Positions 32,560 through 41,504 are shown, numbered from the stretch's first letter. The stretch: DNA of 43,395 nt from an uncultured Bacilli bacterium (GCA_944331915.1 CALVIR010000007.1:1-43395); one strand, 5' to 3'. The notes: generated from the sequence alone by a model not told the origin. Translations and numbers: made by a program.

Positions 32560-34107
32560 ATGGGTGCTAGACTTAGTACTAAAAGACAGATAAAAAAAGA
32601 TGATAGAAAAAAGAAACTTGATAAATTTGATAAAGCAATGGATGATATTAAGAAAATTGGGATATTATCTTGTTGTTTAGTTGGAATAATGCTCGTTGTT
32701 AGTCTTTTTATTGATCCTAATGAAAGTTATGCAGCGGTAGTAGAAGAATTACCTGCTAGTTTTAAATCAGTAATGGATCCAATTACAAATCCTGATGATC
32801 CAAATTATGAAAGACCTCCAATGCCTGCTGATTATGCGCAATTTATTACAGGCGTATCTACGCCAAGAGCGTTTTATGGTATTGATTCTTCTGGTTCTAG
32901 ACTTAGTAATATCTACTGTATGGATAGAATGTTATTAATGGAAGGTGGAGTTACTTATAATAAAGATAAATCGGTAGTTGATGAGAGTTTAACAACTAAA
33001 TATCCTGGTCTAATCTATATTATTGAACATGGAGATACATTACCAACTGAATTATTAAATACGGTATCTTCAAGTGAACAACCAGTTTTGACTTATTATG
33101 TAAATCAACTTGCTGTTTGGTGGTATATTGATATAGTAAATGGTTACTCTAGTGGTGCAAATGATCCAGGAAAAGATGTGGATTATGATGGCCCTGCTGC
33201 TCATCCATATTTGAATAACTTAAGTGTTGAAGAGAAAAATGCAATTATAAATGATACTAAATATGGACCATATATTAGAGAATTAATTACTGCAGCTGTT
33301 AATTATCAAGCTGATACTAATCCTAGTTTAAATACAATTAATACTAGTGATATTACATTTACAACAACAGATCAATATATTGAAACTAGTCTTATATCTG
33401 TTAGTAGTAATAGTAGCAATTTTATTAATTATACTGTTAATACCAATAATAATAATATTAAAGTATATAATGAAGCTGGTATTGAACAAACTACATTTAA
33501 TGCTAATGAAAGATTTAAGTTAAGAATTCCTTTAAGTGAGGTTGTTGATTTTAAAGTTAGTCTTAATGTTAGTATAGTAGGTAGTTTCTCTGTTCATGAT
33601 GCTTATTTCTATGTAGCAGAGGGAGAAACAACATCTAGTCTTAAACATCAAAGAGCTTTACTTGGTCTAATTGTTAATGATACAAAATCGGTAGGAACAC
33701 ATTTAGAGTATGAAATACCTACAGGTAAAGTTGTGATTAGTAAACAAGATTCTGTTACAGGAGCTGGAATAAAAGGAGCAGTTTTATCAATAACTGATAA
33801 AACTGGTAAAGAGGTTTATCGTTATGAGACAACAGGAGAAGATGTTGATTTAACTCTTCCAGTTGGTAGTTATGTCGTAACAGAGACTGTTATACCAGAA
33901 GGATATCAAGCAGAGGTTACAACCGTTAATTTTGATGTTGTTAGTGGTGGTACAACTCCAGTGGTTCTTCTTAATACACCAGAAATAGATGTTCCTAATA
34001 CAGGCCTTGATGCTGGTATTATATATGGTATAGGAACACTAATTGTAATTGCCGGTATTGTACTAATAGTTGTGGCTTTGAAACCAAAGAATGCAAAAGG
34101 AAAATAA
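32560..34107 (+). CDS. Thioester-domain surface adhesin with Cna-B domain and VPNTG sorting signal
   Basis: This 515-residue protein has a long basic cytoplasmic start, then a signal helix (about 34-53) with a likely cleavage site after ESYA. A thioester domain (TED) is indicated by Cys120 (IYCMDR) and Gln183 in VNQLAVWWY, the Q-x-A-[IV]-W motif; Cys and Gln would form an internal thioester for covalent host attachment. A SpaA/Cna-B-like domain (about 388-472: GKVVISKQDSVTGAGIKGAV, then PVGSYVVTETVIPEGYQAEV) leads to VPNTG (478-482), a hydrophobic helix and a Lys-rich tail: an LPXTG-type anchor. The sortase gene overlaps its 3' end, so it is almost surely the substrate of that enzyme. Confidence 0.85.
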   Translation: MGARLSTKRQIKKDDRKKKLDKFDKAMDDIKKIGILSCCLVGIMLVVSLFIDPNESYAAVVEELPASFKSVMDPITNPDDPNYERPPMPADYAQFITGVSTPRAFYGIDSSGSRLSNIYCMDRMLLMEGGVTYNKDKSVVDESLTTKYPGLIYIIEHGDTLPTELLNTVSSSEQPVLTYYVNQLAVWWYIDIVNGYSSGANDPGKDVDYDGPAAHPYLNNLSVEEKNAIINDTKYGPYIRELITAAVNYQADTNPSLNTINTSDITFTTTDQYIETSLISVSSNSSNFINYTVNTNNNNIKVYNEAGIEQTTFNANERFKLRIPLSEVVDFKVSLNVSIVGSFSVHDAYFYVAEGETTSSLKHQRALLGLIVNDTKSVGTHLEYEIPTGKVVISKQDSVTGAGIKGAVLSITDKTGKEVYRYETTGEDVDLTLPVGSYVVTETVIPEGYQAEVTTVNFDVVSGGTTPVVLLNTPEIDVPNTGLDAGIIYGIGTLIVIAGIVLIVVALKPKNAKGK

Positions 34108-34747
34108 AAAAATAAAAGGCCAGCTCTTTAAAGTTGGTCTTTTCCTACTTATAATCGGGGGAATAGTCTTTTTTAGTATTCCTCTTGCTAAAATAAAAGA
34201 TCAAGTCTTTGAAGAGATGAGATTAGCAATATTTAGACTTGATATAAATAGTGAAGATCAAACTATTAGTAATGTTGATACCGAAAATTTAACAGTTACG
34301 ACTGATGAAATTATAGAAGAAGAACCTAGTTCTTCTAGTCCTTCGCCAAGTTATTCCTATATTGGTGAATTAAGTATAAAAGATATTAGATTACAAAGAG
34401 GGTTTGTATCTAAAAATTCTAAATATAATAATATCAATTATAATATAGCTATTGCTAAAGAAGCAGATTATCCTGATGTTGAGAAAGGTAACTTTATTTT
34501 GATGGCCCATTCAGGTAATGCTTATATATCTTTCTTTGATAAATTATATCGTTTAGAAATAGGAGCGATAGCAACAGTTAGTTATGAAGCAGAAACCTAT
34601 ACTTATAGATTAGTTAAAGTTTATACACAACCTAAGACAGGTAAAGTGGCTATATTTAGAAATCCTGATATTAAAACATTAACCTTAATTACTTGTACAC
34701 ATGATGATGACTATAATCAATCAATTTATATATTTGAAGAGGTTTAA
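34091..34747 (+). CDS. Sortase, with no arginine at the usual catalytic position
   Basis: This 218-residue membrane protein has an N-terminal helix (about 13-33), a Ser/Pro-rich linker (about 80-95) and a sortase domain. The catalytic histidine is in ILMAHSGNAYISFFDKLYRL (about H139) and the cysteine in LTLITCTHDDDYNQ (about C202). Sortases normally have an essential arginine after the cysteine; here the remaining 16 residues (THDDDYNQSIYIFEEV) contain none, and aligning to the S. aureus RKIFVATEV end puts Gln or Ser there. Either the class uses another residue or activity is altered. It overlaps the adhesin gene by 17 bp and has no strong RBS, so translation is likely coupled. Confidence 0.85.
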   Translation: MQKENKKIKGQLFKVGLFLLIIGGIVFFSIPLAKIKDQVFEEMRLAIFRLDINSEDQTISNVDTENLTVTTDEIIEEEPSSSSPSPSYSYIGELSIKDIRLQRGFVSKNSKYNNINYNIAIAKEADYPDVEKGNFILMAHSGNAYISFFDKLYRLEIGAIATVSYEAETYTYRLVKVYTQPKTGKVAIFRNPDIKTLTLITCTHDDDYNQSIYIFEEV

Positions 34748-34767
34748 GAATAAAAAGGAGGAAAATT

Positions 34768-35346
34768 ATGGATTTAAATTTATTTGAAAGAATAGTGACA
34801 TTTATACAAATGCCCTTTCAATCTTTTCTTTCAATTGAACTTTTATTAATTTTTGTTATTCTTTATATATTTCTAATCTATAATTTGAAAAGAAAAAATA
34901 AGAAAGTTAAATATGCTTTAGCAGGACTTTCAATCTTTTTCTTCTTCCTTTTAGTCTTCTATTATTTTGATGATATGATGACAGTCTTTAGTGAGACGAT
35001 TAAACCATTCTTTAGAGCTTTTTATTTTCCTAATATTATTTTCTATAACTTAGTAGCTTTAATCAGTTTAGTTATCCTTATTTATACAATGTTTAAAGAG
35101 AATACTAGTAAGTTAAATAAAATAATTACTTATACTTTTACTTTGCTCCATTTGTTCTTATATACATTATTTGTTAGTATGGCCATAACTAATAACATTA
35201 GTCTCGTTAATCAAGTTTCTATTTATCGACATGATGAGATGTTTGTGATTGTCTTTTTTAGCCAAACAGTCTTTCTTCTTTTAGTACTTTACAAAGTTAT
35301 ATTTCATTTTTGTTATGTTAAAAGGGAAAAATTGAAAAATAAATAA
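34768..35346 (+). CDS. Polytopic membrane protein of unknown function
   Basis: These 192 residues have about five hydrophobic segments (about 20-37, 48-66, 83-105, 118-140, 157-180) and a basic C-terminus. It is not recognised, and no catalytic motif is seen. AAAGGAGG precedes ATG 34768, 20 bp after the sortase, so it is probably in the adhesin-sortase transcript. It also lies just upstream of the LTA synthase gene, so an envelope role is likely only by context. Confidence 0.65.
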   Translation: MDLNLFERIVTFIQMPFQSFLSIELLLIFVILYIFLIYNLKRKNKKVKYALAGLSIFFFFLLVFYYFDDMMTVFSETIKPFFRAFYFPNIIFYNLVALISLVILIYTMFKENTSKLNKIITYTFTLLHLFLYTLFVSMAITNNISLVNQVSIYRHDEMFVIVFFSQTVFLLLVLYKVIFHFCYVKREKLKNK

Positions 35347-35360
35347 GAGAGTGCTATAAT
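35332..35360 (+). promoter_or_regulatory. Promoter of the LTA synthase gene
   Basis: TTGAAA (35332-35337), a 17-nt spacer and TATAAT (35355-35360). The -35 overlaps the 3' end of the preceding gene. Confidence 0.65.
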
Positions 35361-35380
35361 GTTTAGGAAGCGAGGTAGTT

Positions 35381-37441
35381 ATGAAAAAAACAATTGTTAA
35401 ACTTAAAGATAAATTTGTTAATTTTGTAAAAAGAATAAAAAAAGAAAAAATGATATCTAATTATTTCAAAAATAATAGATTATTTCTTCTTTTTGTTTTA
35501 GTTTGTGTTGTTAATTCAACATTGCTTAGATTTTTTACAATGCCAACGGTTGAAAATTATTTATCAATTAAAACAATTCTTGCTGATACAGCGATTGTAG
35601 TGATAATTGGATCGTTTTCTTATCTGTTTAAAAATAGAAAAAGATATATATATCTTTTAGTTTGGGCTACTATTTTTACAACAATATGTGTGATTAACTC
35701 TGTTTATTATACTTTCTATACTTCTTTTGCTAGTGTTTCGATGTTATCATTAACACAGTATATTGGTGAGGTTGGAGATGCCGTTGTTCAAAATGTGTTA
35801 CAATTAAAAGATTTATTTTACTTAATCCCATATATTTTCTTTATTTACTACTACTATAGACTGAAAAAAAGGGGATTATATAAAAATTATCCTAAAGAGG
35901 TTAGAGGAAAGAAATTCCGTCATACCTTAGTATTTGGAGTAGCTATTTTAGTAGCATTTTGTTTGTCATTATCAAGTCTTGAAATTAGCCGTTTTGTAAA
36001 ACAGTGGAATAGAGAATATATTGTTATGAGATTTGGTATTTATTTATATCAAGGTAATGATCTTGTAGCAAGTTTAACACCTACCATTTCAGCGATGTTT
36101 GGCTATGATGAAGCGAAAAAGGAATTTATGGAATATTACCAAGATCGATGTGATGAACAAGATTATACTAATGAATATACAAATATTTTTGAAGGTAGAA
36201 ATGTTATTGTTATTCATGCAGAGAGTTTACAAGCTTTAACACTTAATAAAACCTTTAATGGGGTAGAGGTTACTCCTAATTTAAATAAAATGATTAAAGA
36301 AGGATTATTTTTCTCTAATTTCTATTCGCAAGTTAGCGTTGGAACTAGTAGTGATACAGAATTAACTTATAATACTAGTCTAATGCCAACTCAAAGTGGA
36401 ACGGCCTTTGTAAGTTATTTTGATAGAACTTATATATCTACACCTAAACTAATGAAAGAAAAAGGCTATTATACTTTCAGTATGCATGCTAATAATGCAG
36501 ATTTCTGGAATCGAAGAACAATGCATAAATCTTTAGGTTATGATGACTTTTATAGTAAAGAGACTTATGAGGTTGATGATGAAAATATTATTGGACTTGG
36601 TCTTTCTGATAAAGAGTTCTTTAAACAGTCAGTAGAGAAAATTAAAAAGATTAGTGAAGAACATGATAAATACTATGGACTTTTAATAACATTAACTAAT
36701 CATACACCATTCTCTGATGTTGATAAATATGGAGATTTCAGTGTGACAATGAAAACGACAGTGACAAATCCTGATGGAACGATTAGTGAAATAGAAGCAC
36801 CATACTTAGAAGGAACAAAACTTGGTAATTACTTTAAATCTGTTCATTATGCGGATGAAGCTCTTGGCGAGTTCTTTACAATGATGGATGAAGAAGGTTT
36901 ACTTGATAATACAGTGGTAATACTATATGGAGATCATGATGCAAGACTTCCTAAGAGTGATTATATCTTAATGAATAATTATGATCCGGTTACTAATGAT
37001 GTTAAGAGTAAAGATGATCCTACTTATGAAGAATATGATAGTTTTGATTATGAATTAGATCGTAAAGTGCCATTACTTATTTGGACTAAAGATCAAGTGG
37101 TTACAGGGACAGTTGATTATACAATGGGAATGTATGATGTAATGCCGACAATAGGAAATATGTTAGGATTTTATAATAAATATGCGTTAGGACATGATAT
37201 CTTTGAAATTAAAGATGATAATATTGTGGTTTTCCCTAATGGTAATTGGGTTACTAATCTTATGTACTATAATAGTCAGAAGGGACAATATAAACTCTTA
37301 AAAGATGAGGTTATTAGTGATGATTATATTTCTAAAAATAACGAATATGCCGAAAAATTATTAGATGTGTCTAATAAAGCGATTGTCTTTGATTTGTTTA
37401 ATCCAAATAGTGAAGAAGAAGCGGTAAGTAAGAATAATTAG
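35381..37441 (+). CDS. ltaS: Lipoteichoic acid synthase family phosphoglycerol transferase
   Basis: This 686-residue membrane protein polymerises glycerol phosphate from phosphatidylglycerol on the outer surface. Five N-terminal membrane helices (about 33-215) are followed by an extracellular sulfatase-fold domain. That domain has VIVIHAESLQAL (metal-binding Glu about 280), the nucleophile threonine in SVGTSSDTEL (about T322), TFSMHANNADFWNRRTMHKS, LLITLTNHTPFS and VVILYGDHDARLP. AAGCGAGG precedes ATG 35381. Its substrate comes from the pathway that includes pgsA at 10414. The length is near the usual 650; the C-terminal tail is acidic. It could also be an LTA primase or a stress-type paralogue. 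Confidence 0.92.
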   Translation: MKKTIVKLKDKFVNFVKRIKKEKMISNYFKNNRLFLLFVLVCVVNSTLLRFFTMPTVENYLSIKTILADTAIVVIIGSFSYLFKNRKRYIYLLVWATIFTTICVINSVYYTFYTSFASVSMLSLTQYIGEVGDAVVQNVLQLKDLFYLIPYIFFIYYYYRLKKRGLYKNYPKEVRGKKFRHTLVFGVAILVAFCLSLSSLEISRFVKQWNREYIVMRFGIYLYQGNDLVASLTPTISAMFGYDEAKKEFMEYYQDRCDEQDYTNEYTNIFEGRNVIVIHAESLQALTLNKTFNGVEVTPNLNKMIKEGLFFSNFYSQVSVGTSSDTELTYNTSLMPTQSGTAFVSYFDRTYISTPKLMKEKGYYTFSMHANNADFWNRRTMHKSLGYDDFYSKETYEVDDENIIGLGLSDKEFFKQSVEKIKKISEEHDKYYGLLITLTNHTPFSDVDKYGDFSVTMKTTVTNPDGTISEIEAPYLEGTKLGNYFKSVHYADEALGEFFTMMDEEGLLDNTVVILYGDHDARLPKSDYILMNNYDPVTNDVKSKDDPTYEEYDSFDYELDRKVPLLIWTKDQVVTGTVDYTMGMYDVMPTIGNMLGFYNKYALGHDIFEIKDDNIVVFPNGNWVTNLMYYNSQKGQYKLLKDEVISDDYISKNNEYAEKLLDVSNKAIVFDLFNPNSEEEAVSKNN

Positions 37442-37456
37442 AAGGGATTTGTGAGA

Positions 37457-38083
37457 ATGAAACTTAAAAAAAGTGTGAAAATAGTATTAGTAGTAGCGAT
37501 TTTATTAATAGGAGCGGGACTTTTCTTTATTGCTTATGATAGCTTTGCTCCTAAAAAGGCTGCGAAGACGGCAACTGTAGTTAATCAGATAGAAGAGTAT
37601 GGTTATACGTTGAAATCGACAAGAAATGATACTTATAAAGATATGTTTCAGGATTTACAAAACATTTTAAATAGTGATGAGGTCGATGAAGAAGCGTATC
37701 TTGAACAGATTAGTAAAATGTTTGTTTATGATTTCTTTAACTTAAGCGATAAACTTGCTAATACTGATGTAGGGGGAATTGATTTTGTGTATAGTAGTGC
37801 GAAGACTAATTTCTTAGAAAAAGCAGAAGATACAGTTTATAAGTATGTAGAAAGTGATATCTATGATAATAGAGATCAAGAGTTACCTGTAGTTGATTCT
37901 GTTAATGTTGATAATATAGAAACAGTTAGTTATACAATAGGTACAGATGTTACGGATGATAATGCTTATCAAGTTAGTTTATCTTGGACTTATAAAAAAG
38001 ATTTAGGTTATCAAACAGCTGCTGTACTTACATTTGTTCATGAAGATAATAAATTAGCTTTGGTGGAAATGACAATGGAATAG
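37457..38083 (+). CDS. Membrane-anchored extracytoplasmic protein of unknown function
   Basis: These 208 residues have one N-terminal helix (about 7-27) and a soluble outer domain with no cysteine, so it is not a lipoprotein. The acidic domain includes a mixed region ending DNAYQVSLSWTYKKDLGYQT and AAVLTFVHEDNKLALVEM, like a small NTF2- or DUF-type beta sheet, but no family is recognised. It lies 15 bp after ltaS and is likely cotranscribed and envelope-related. ATG 37457 is used; GTG 37451 is an equally placed alternative after GAAGGG. A terminator follows at once. Confidence 0.65.
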   Translation: MKLKKSVKIVLVVAILLIGAGLFFIAYDSFAPKKAAKTATVVNQIEEYGYTLKSTRNDTYKDMFQDLQNILNSDEVDEEAYLEQISKMFVYDFFNLSDKLANTDVGGIDFVYSSAKTNFLEKAEDTVYKYVESDIYDNRDQELPVVDSVNVDNIETVSYTIGTDVTDDNAYQVSLSWTYKKDLGYQTAAVLTFVHEDNKLALVEMTME

Positions 38084-38105
38084 ACTAGATTTAGTCTTTT
38101 CTTTT
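38082..38105 (+). terminator. Terminator of the ltaS transcript
   Basis: AGACTA/TAGTCT (38082-38087/38092-38097) with a GATT loop, then TTTTCTTTTT. The stem begins in the stop codon. Confidence 0.7.
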
Positions 38106-38150
38106 TGGAAAAAATACTTTATAATCTATCTAAAGAAACGAGGTGTAATG

Positions 38151-38867
38151 ATGGAACGATTACAAAAAGTTGTTGCTAATAGTGGTATTTGTTCTAGACG
38201 AAAAGCAGAGGAATTAATTAAAGAAGGACGTGTTAAAGTAAATAATATAGTTGTTAAAGAGTTAGGGGTAAAAGTTAGTAGTAAAGATAAAATAAAAGTT
38301 GATGATAAGGAATTAAGTAAAGAGAATAAAGTTTATTATCTACTTAATAAACCAAGAGGGGTTATTACTAGTGTTAATGATGAAAAGAGGAGAAAGACAG
38401 TAGTTGATTTAATACCTTGTAGAGAAAGAATATATCCTGTGGGAAGACTTGATTATGATACGACAGGGGTGCTTTTGCTTACTAATGATGGAGATTTTGC
38501 TAATATTCTTATGCATCCTAATGATAAAGTGGAAAAAGTTTATGTGGTTAAAGTTCGTGGTATTATTAAAGGTGATAGTATTAATGAACTTAAGAGGGGT
38601 GTTGTTATAGATGGTGTTAAAATGGAACAAGCGAAAGTTAAATTAAAAAGAACAGATTATAAAAGTAATACCTCATTTTTAACTGTTACTATTCATGAAG
38701 GACGTAATCATCAAGTTAAGAAGATGTTTGAAACAGTTGGTTTTCCAGTTTTAAAACTAAAAAGAGAAAGAGAATTTATCTTTGACTTATCGGGATTAAA
38801 AAGTGGGGAATATAGAAAATTAACACCTAAAGAAGTAGCGATTGTTTATAGTTTAGAAAAAAAATAA
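38151..38867 (+). CDS. rluB: 23S rRNA pseudouridine synthase (RluB/RsuA family)
   Basis: This 238-residue protein has an S4 RNA-binding domain (RLQKVVANSGICSRRKAEEL, then IKEGRVKVNN; about 2-45) and an RsuA-type catalytic domain. The catalytic aspartate is in YPVGRLDYDTTGVLLLTNDG (about D102). YLLNKPRGVITS and TIHEGRNHQVKKMF are also diagnostic. RluB modifies helix 89-region 23S rRNA; RsuA and RluE/F are alternatives, but Firmicutes proteins with this plan are usually called RluB. GAGGTGTA favours ATG 38151 over 38148. Confidence 0.93.
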   Translation: MERLQKVVANSGICSRRKAEELIKEGRVKVNNIVVKELGVKVSSKDKIKVDDKELSKENKVYYLLNKPRGVITSVNDEKRRKTVVDLIPCRERIYPVGRLDYDTTGVLLLTNDGDFANILMHPNDKVEKVYVVKVRGIIKGDSINELKRGVVIDGVKMEQAKVKLKRTDYKSNTSFLTVTIHEGRNHQVKKMFETVGFPVLKLKREREFIFDLSGLKSGEYRKLTPKEVAIVYSLEKK

Positions 38868-38892
38868 GAGCGTAATTGCTCTTATTTTGTCT
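38862..38892. terminator. Bidirectional terminator between rluB and the ferredoxin gene
   Basis: The perfect 10-bp stem AAATAAGAGC/GCTCTTATTT (38862-38871/38878-38887) has a 6-nt loop. The rluB stop is in the 5' arm. Confidence 0.88.
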
Positions 38893-38895
38893 TTA

Positions 38896-39102
<207 letters not shown>

Positions 39103-39189
39103 CTAATTATAACGTATTTTTAACATTTTGCCTACTTTAATTTTTTCTAATAGTATGTTATGATTATTTATAGTAAAGTAGGTGATAAA

Positions 39190-40047
39190 ATGGGGCGGAT
39201 GGAAAGATATAATGAATCTTCAACAAAAGTTGGCAGTAGAACCTCAAGGAATCAAGAACTATATAATAATCTTGGTAATCTAGAAAAAATGACCACCCTT
39301 ACTGATGTTTCAAGAATAGAAGCAGTTGAATTAGAAGCAGCTCGAAAAAACTATCGGACAAGAGAAGGGTATCATCAAATAAAAGACTATGATATTCCAG
39401 TACCTAAACCATTAGTTAGAAAAGAGTTAGATGAATTTAATTATATATATGGTAACGAAGAGAGAAAAACTCATGATATAAATAAGATCTTGGAAGAAGC
39501 GAAAGAGTTAAGAGAAAGGGATAGCTTAGAAAGTAAGAGAAAGTTACATAATGAGAAATATAATATATTAGAGAGTAGTGAAGAAGATTTAGAGAAATTT
39601 AAAGAAGAGACGAGATTAAAACATAAACCTATTGAAAATGAGAAAGAGTTAGAAGAGTTAATTAATACTATTACCTCTAAAGAATTAAGAGAACAGATAG
39701 ATAGTGCTACAGATAATGAAGGAAGCTTATTAAGTGATTTAATGGCTACTAATGTTCATGATGTGGTTAAACCGATTACAACAAAGATAGAGAGTGCTAA
39801 AATAGAAGAAGATACTAATAAATTAAAAGATATTGTTAATAATACTAGTAAAAATATTGGAGCAGATATTGATAAATCATTCTATACAAGAAGCTTAGAT
39901 CTTAGTGAAGATGATTTTGAATTAGATGAAGATGAAGAGTTTGTGTCTAAACCTTCAAAATTAATAACCTTTTTAAAATTTATTTTTTCTGTTATCTTGA
40001 TTTTAGCGGTTGGTTTTGGTGTTTATTACGTTATAACTAATTTTTAA
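39190..40047 (+). CDS. Tail-anchored charged coiled-coil protein of unknown function
   Basis: The 285 residues are very rich in Glu, Lys and Asp, with likely coiled coil at about 75-150 (EEAKELRERDSLESKRKLHN and around) and an acidic stretch DLSEDDFELDEDEEF at about 245-260. One transmembrane helix (about 265-282, TFLKFIFSVILILAVGFGVY) is at the very C-terminus, with 4-5 residues beyond it. The N-terminus is Arg/Ser/Asn-rich. This cytoplasmic, tail-anchored layout resembles divisome or scaffold proteins, but no family is recognised. ATG 39190 follows AGTAGGTGATAAA; in-frame ATGs upstream lack an RBS. Its stop codon lies in the first copy of the 23-bp repeat array. Confidence 0.65.
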   Translation: MGRMERYNESSTKVGSRTSRNQELYNNLGNLEKMTTLTDVSRIEAVELEAARKNYRTREGYHQIKDYDIPVPKPLVRKELDEFNYIYGNEERKTHDINKILEEAKELRERDSLESKRKLHNEKYNILESSEEDLEKFKEETRLKHKPIENEKELEELINTITSKELREQIDSATDNEGSLLSDLMATNVHDVVKPITTKIESAKIEEDTNKLKDIVNNTSKNIGADIDKSFYTRSLDLSEDDFELDEDEEFVSKPSKLITFLKFIFSVILILAVGFGVYYVITNF

Positions 40048-40135
40048 AATTTGTATATTAAAATCGTTAAAAATTGTATATCAAATGTCTTAAAATTTGT
40101 ATATCAAAAACATTAAAAAATGTATATCAATTCTT
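40044..40135 (+). repeat. Four 23-bp direct repeats upstream of the DUF4143 ATPase gene
   Basis: Units start at 40044, 40067, 40090 and 40113, exactly 23 bp apart with nothing between. The first 17-18 bases are conserved (TTAAAAWTTGTATATYAAA) and the last 5-6 vary. A period of 23 bp is a little over two helical turns, so the conserved cores lie on nearly the same face of the DNA, as in iterons or multi-site operators. They end 47 bp before the ATPase start. Confidence 0.85.
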
Positions 40136-40182
40136 GATTAATCTATAAAATTATGTTATCCTGTTAATGAGGTGAGACCCTT

Positions 40183-41457
40183 ATGAATTTTAATAAAGAC
40201 GAATATATGCCAAGATTAATAGACAAAAAATTAGATGACTATTTAAAAGTTTTTGGCGCTTTATCTGTTGAAGGACCTAAATGGTGTGGAAAAACATGGA
40301 CATCTTCACATCATACTAAAAGTGCAGTTTATCTTGATGATGAAGAAACTAAAGAAAAAGCATTGCTTGATTTAGAACTAGTATTAAATGAAGAACAACC
40401 AGAATTAATTGATGAATGGCATTTAGTACCAAAGATTTGGGATAAAGTTAGAAGAAAATGTGATGAGGATTCTAATAAAGGTAAATATATATTAACATGT
40501 TCTACTGAATTAAATGATGAAGCGAAGAAAGAGGTATTTCATTCGGGAGCTGGAAGAATTGGAAAAATAAAAATGTATACGATGTCACTTTATGAATCTG
40601 GAGATTCTACGGGTGAGGCTTCATTAACAGCAATGTTGGAAGATAAACAGAAAAATGTTAATGTAAAAATACCTTCTTTAAAAGAACTTGCTAATTTAAT
40701 AGTTAGAGGTGGATGGCCTAGTAATATAAAAGTAGATTCTGATAAAGTGGGGTTAATACCTAAAAGTTATATAGAATCTATTCTTGATAAAGATATGAAT
40801 GATGATAAAAAAAGAGATAAAAATAAAATGAGAATGTTACTTAAATCATTATCAAGAAATGAATCTACTGTTGTTAGTAATGAAACACTTATAAAAGATA
40901 TAAAGGATTATGAGAATAGAGAAGAGTTAATTGAAAGTAGAATAACATTAAGAGACTATTTAGATGTATTAGATAGATTACATATAATAGAGAATCAAGA
41001 GGCTTATAGCGAAAATTATCGCTCTAAAGAAAGAATTGGAAAATCACCTAAAAGACATTTAACAGATCCGTCTTTAGTTTGTGCTTCTTTAAATCTTAAT
41101 GCTGATAAATTACTTAAAGATTTAAAAACATTTGGGTTTCTTTTTGAATCATTAGTAGAAAGAGATTTAAGGATATATATAGAATACTTAGGTGGACATT
41201 TATATCACTTTAGAGACAATGTAACAGGTTTAGAGGTTGATTCGATTTTAGAGTTTTCTAATGGTGATTATGCAGCGATAGAAATAAAATTGGGATATAA
41301 TGCTATAGATACTGCTAAAAAAGAATTATTAAGATTTTATGATAATATGATAACAAAACCTAAATTTATGTGTATAATAACAGGTAATTTTACATCTGTT
41401 GTAAAAGATAAAGAAACAGGTATATATATTGTTCCTATAACTGCTTTACGACCATAG
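40183..41457 (+). CDS. AAA ATPase with DUF4143 domain
   Basis: This 424-residue protein has an N-terminal AAA_14-type ATPase. Walker A is EGPKWCGKTWTS (about 30-41), the K-W-C-G-K-T-W form typical of this family, and the Walker B-like motif is PELIDEWHLVPKIWD (D77, E78, W79). The C-terminal DUF4143 region has RHLTDPSLVCASLNL, FLFESLVERDLRIY and a PD-(D/E)XK-like core: D353 in GLEVDSILEF, then E367-x-K369 in AAIEIKLG. Family members are common and multi-copy in anaerobes, with no settled function. GAGGTGAGA precedes ATG 40183. It stands alone between repeats and a surface-protein locus, which suggests an acquired unit. Confidence 0.88.
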   Translation: MNFNKDEYMPRLIDKKLDDYLKVFGALSVEGPKWCGKTWTSSHHTKSAVYLDDEETKEKALLDLELVLNEEQPELIDEWHLVPKIWDKVRRKCDEDSNKGKYILTCSTELNDEAKKEVFHSGAGRIGKIKMYTMSLYESGDSTGEASLTAMLEDKQKNVNVKIPSLKELANLIVRGGWPSNIKVDSDKVGLIPKSYIESILDKDMNDDKKRDKNKMRMLLKSLSRNESTVVSNETLIKDIKDYENREELIESRITLRDYLDVLDRLHIIENQEAYSENYRSKERIGKSPKRHLTDPSLVCASLNLNADKLLKDLKTFGFLFESLVERDLRIYIEYLGGHLYHFRDNVTGLEVDSILEFSNGDYAAIEIKLGYNAIDTAKKELLRFYDNMITKPKFMCIITGNFTSVVKDKETGIYIVPITALRP

Positions 41458-41476
41458 AAAAATAAAAATTATAATC

Positions 41477-41504
41477 TTGTATTCTAGGTAATTAGTATGA
41501 TAAT
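41477..41504 (+). promoter_or_regulatory. Possible promoter of the poly-G leader transcript
   Basis: TTGTAT (41477-41482), a 16-nt spacer and GATAAT (41499-41504). Transcription would start near 41511, about 30 nt before the leader ORF. Confidence 0.45.

Noticed and set aside
40044-40135. 23-bp repeats as a CRISPR array
   Set aside because: Units follow each other with no spacers of usual length, only four copies exist, the variable part is 5-6 bp, and no cas gene is present.
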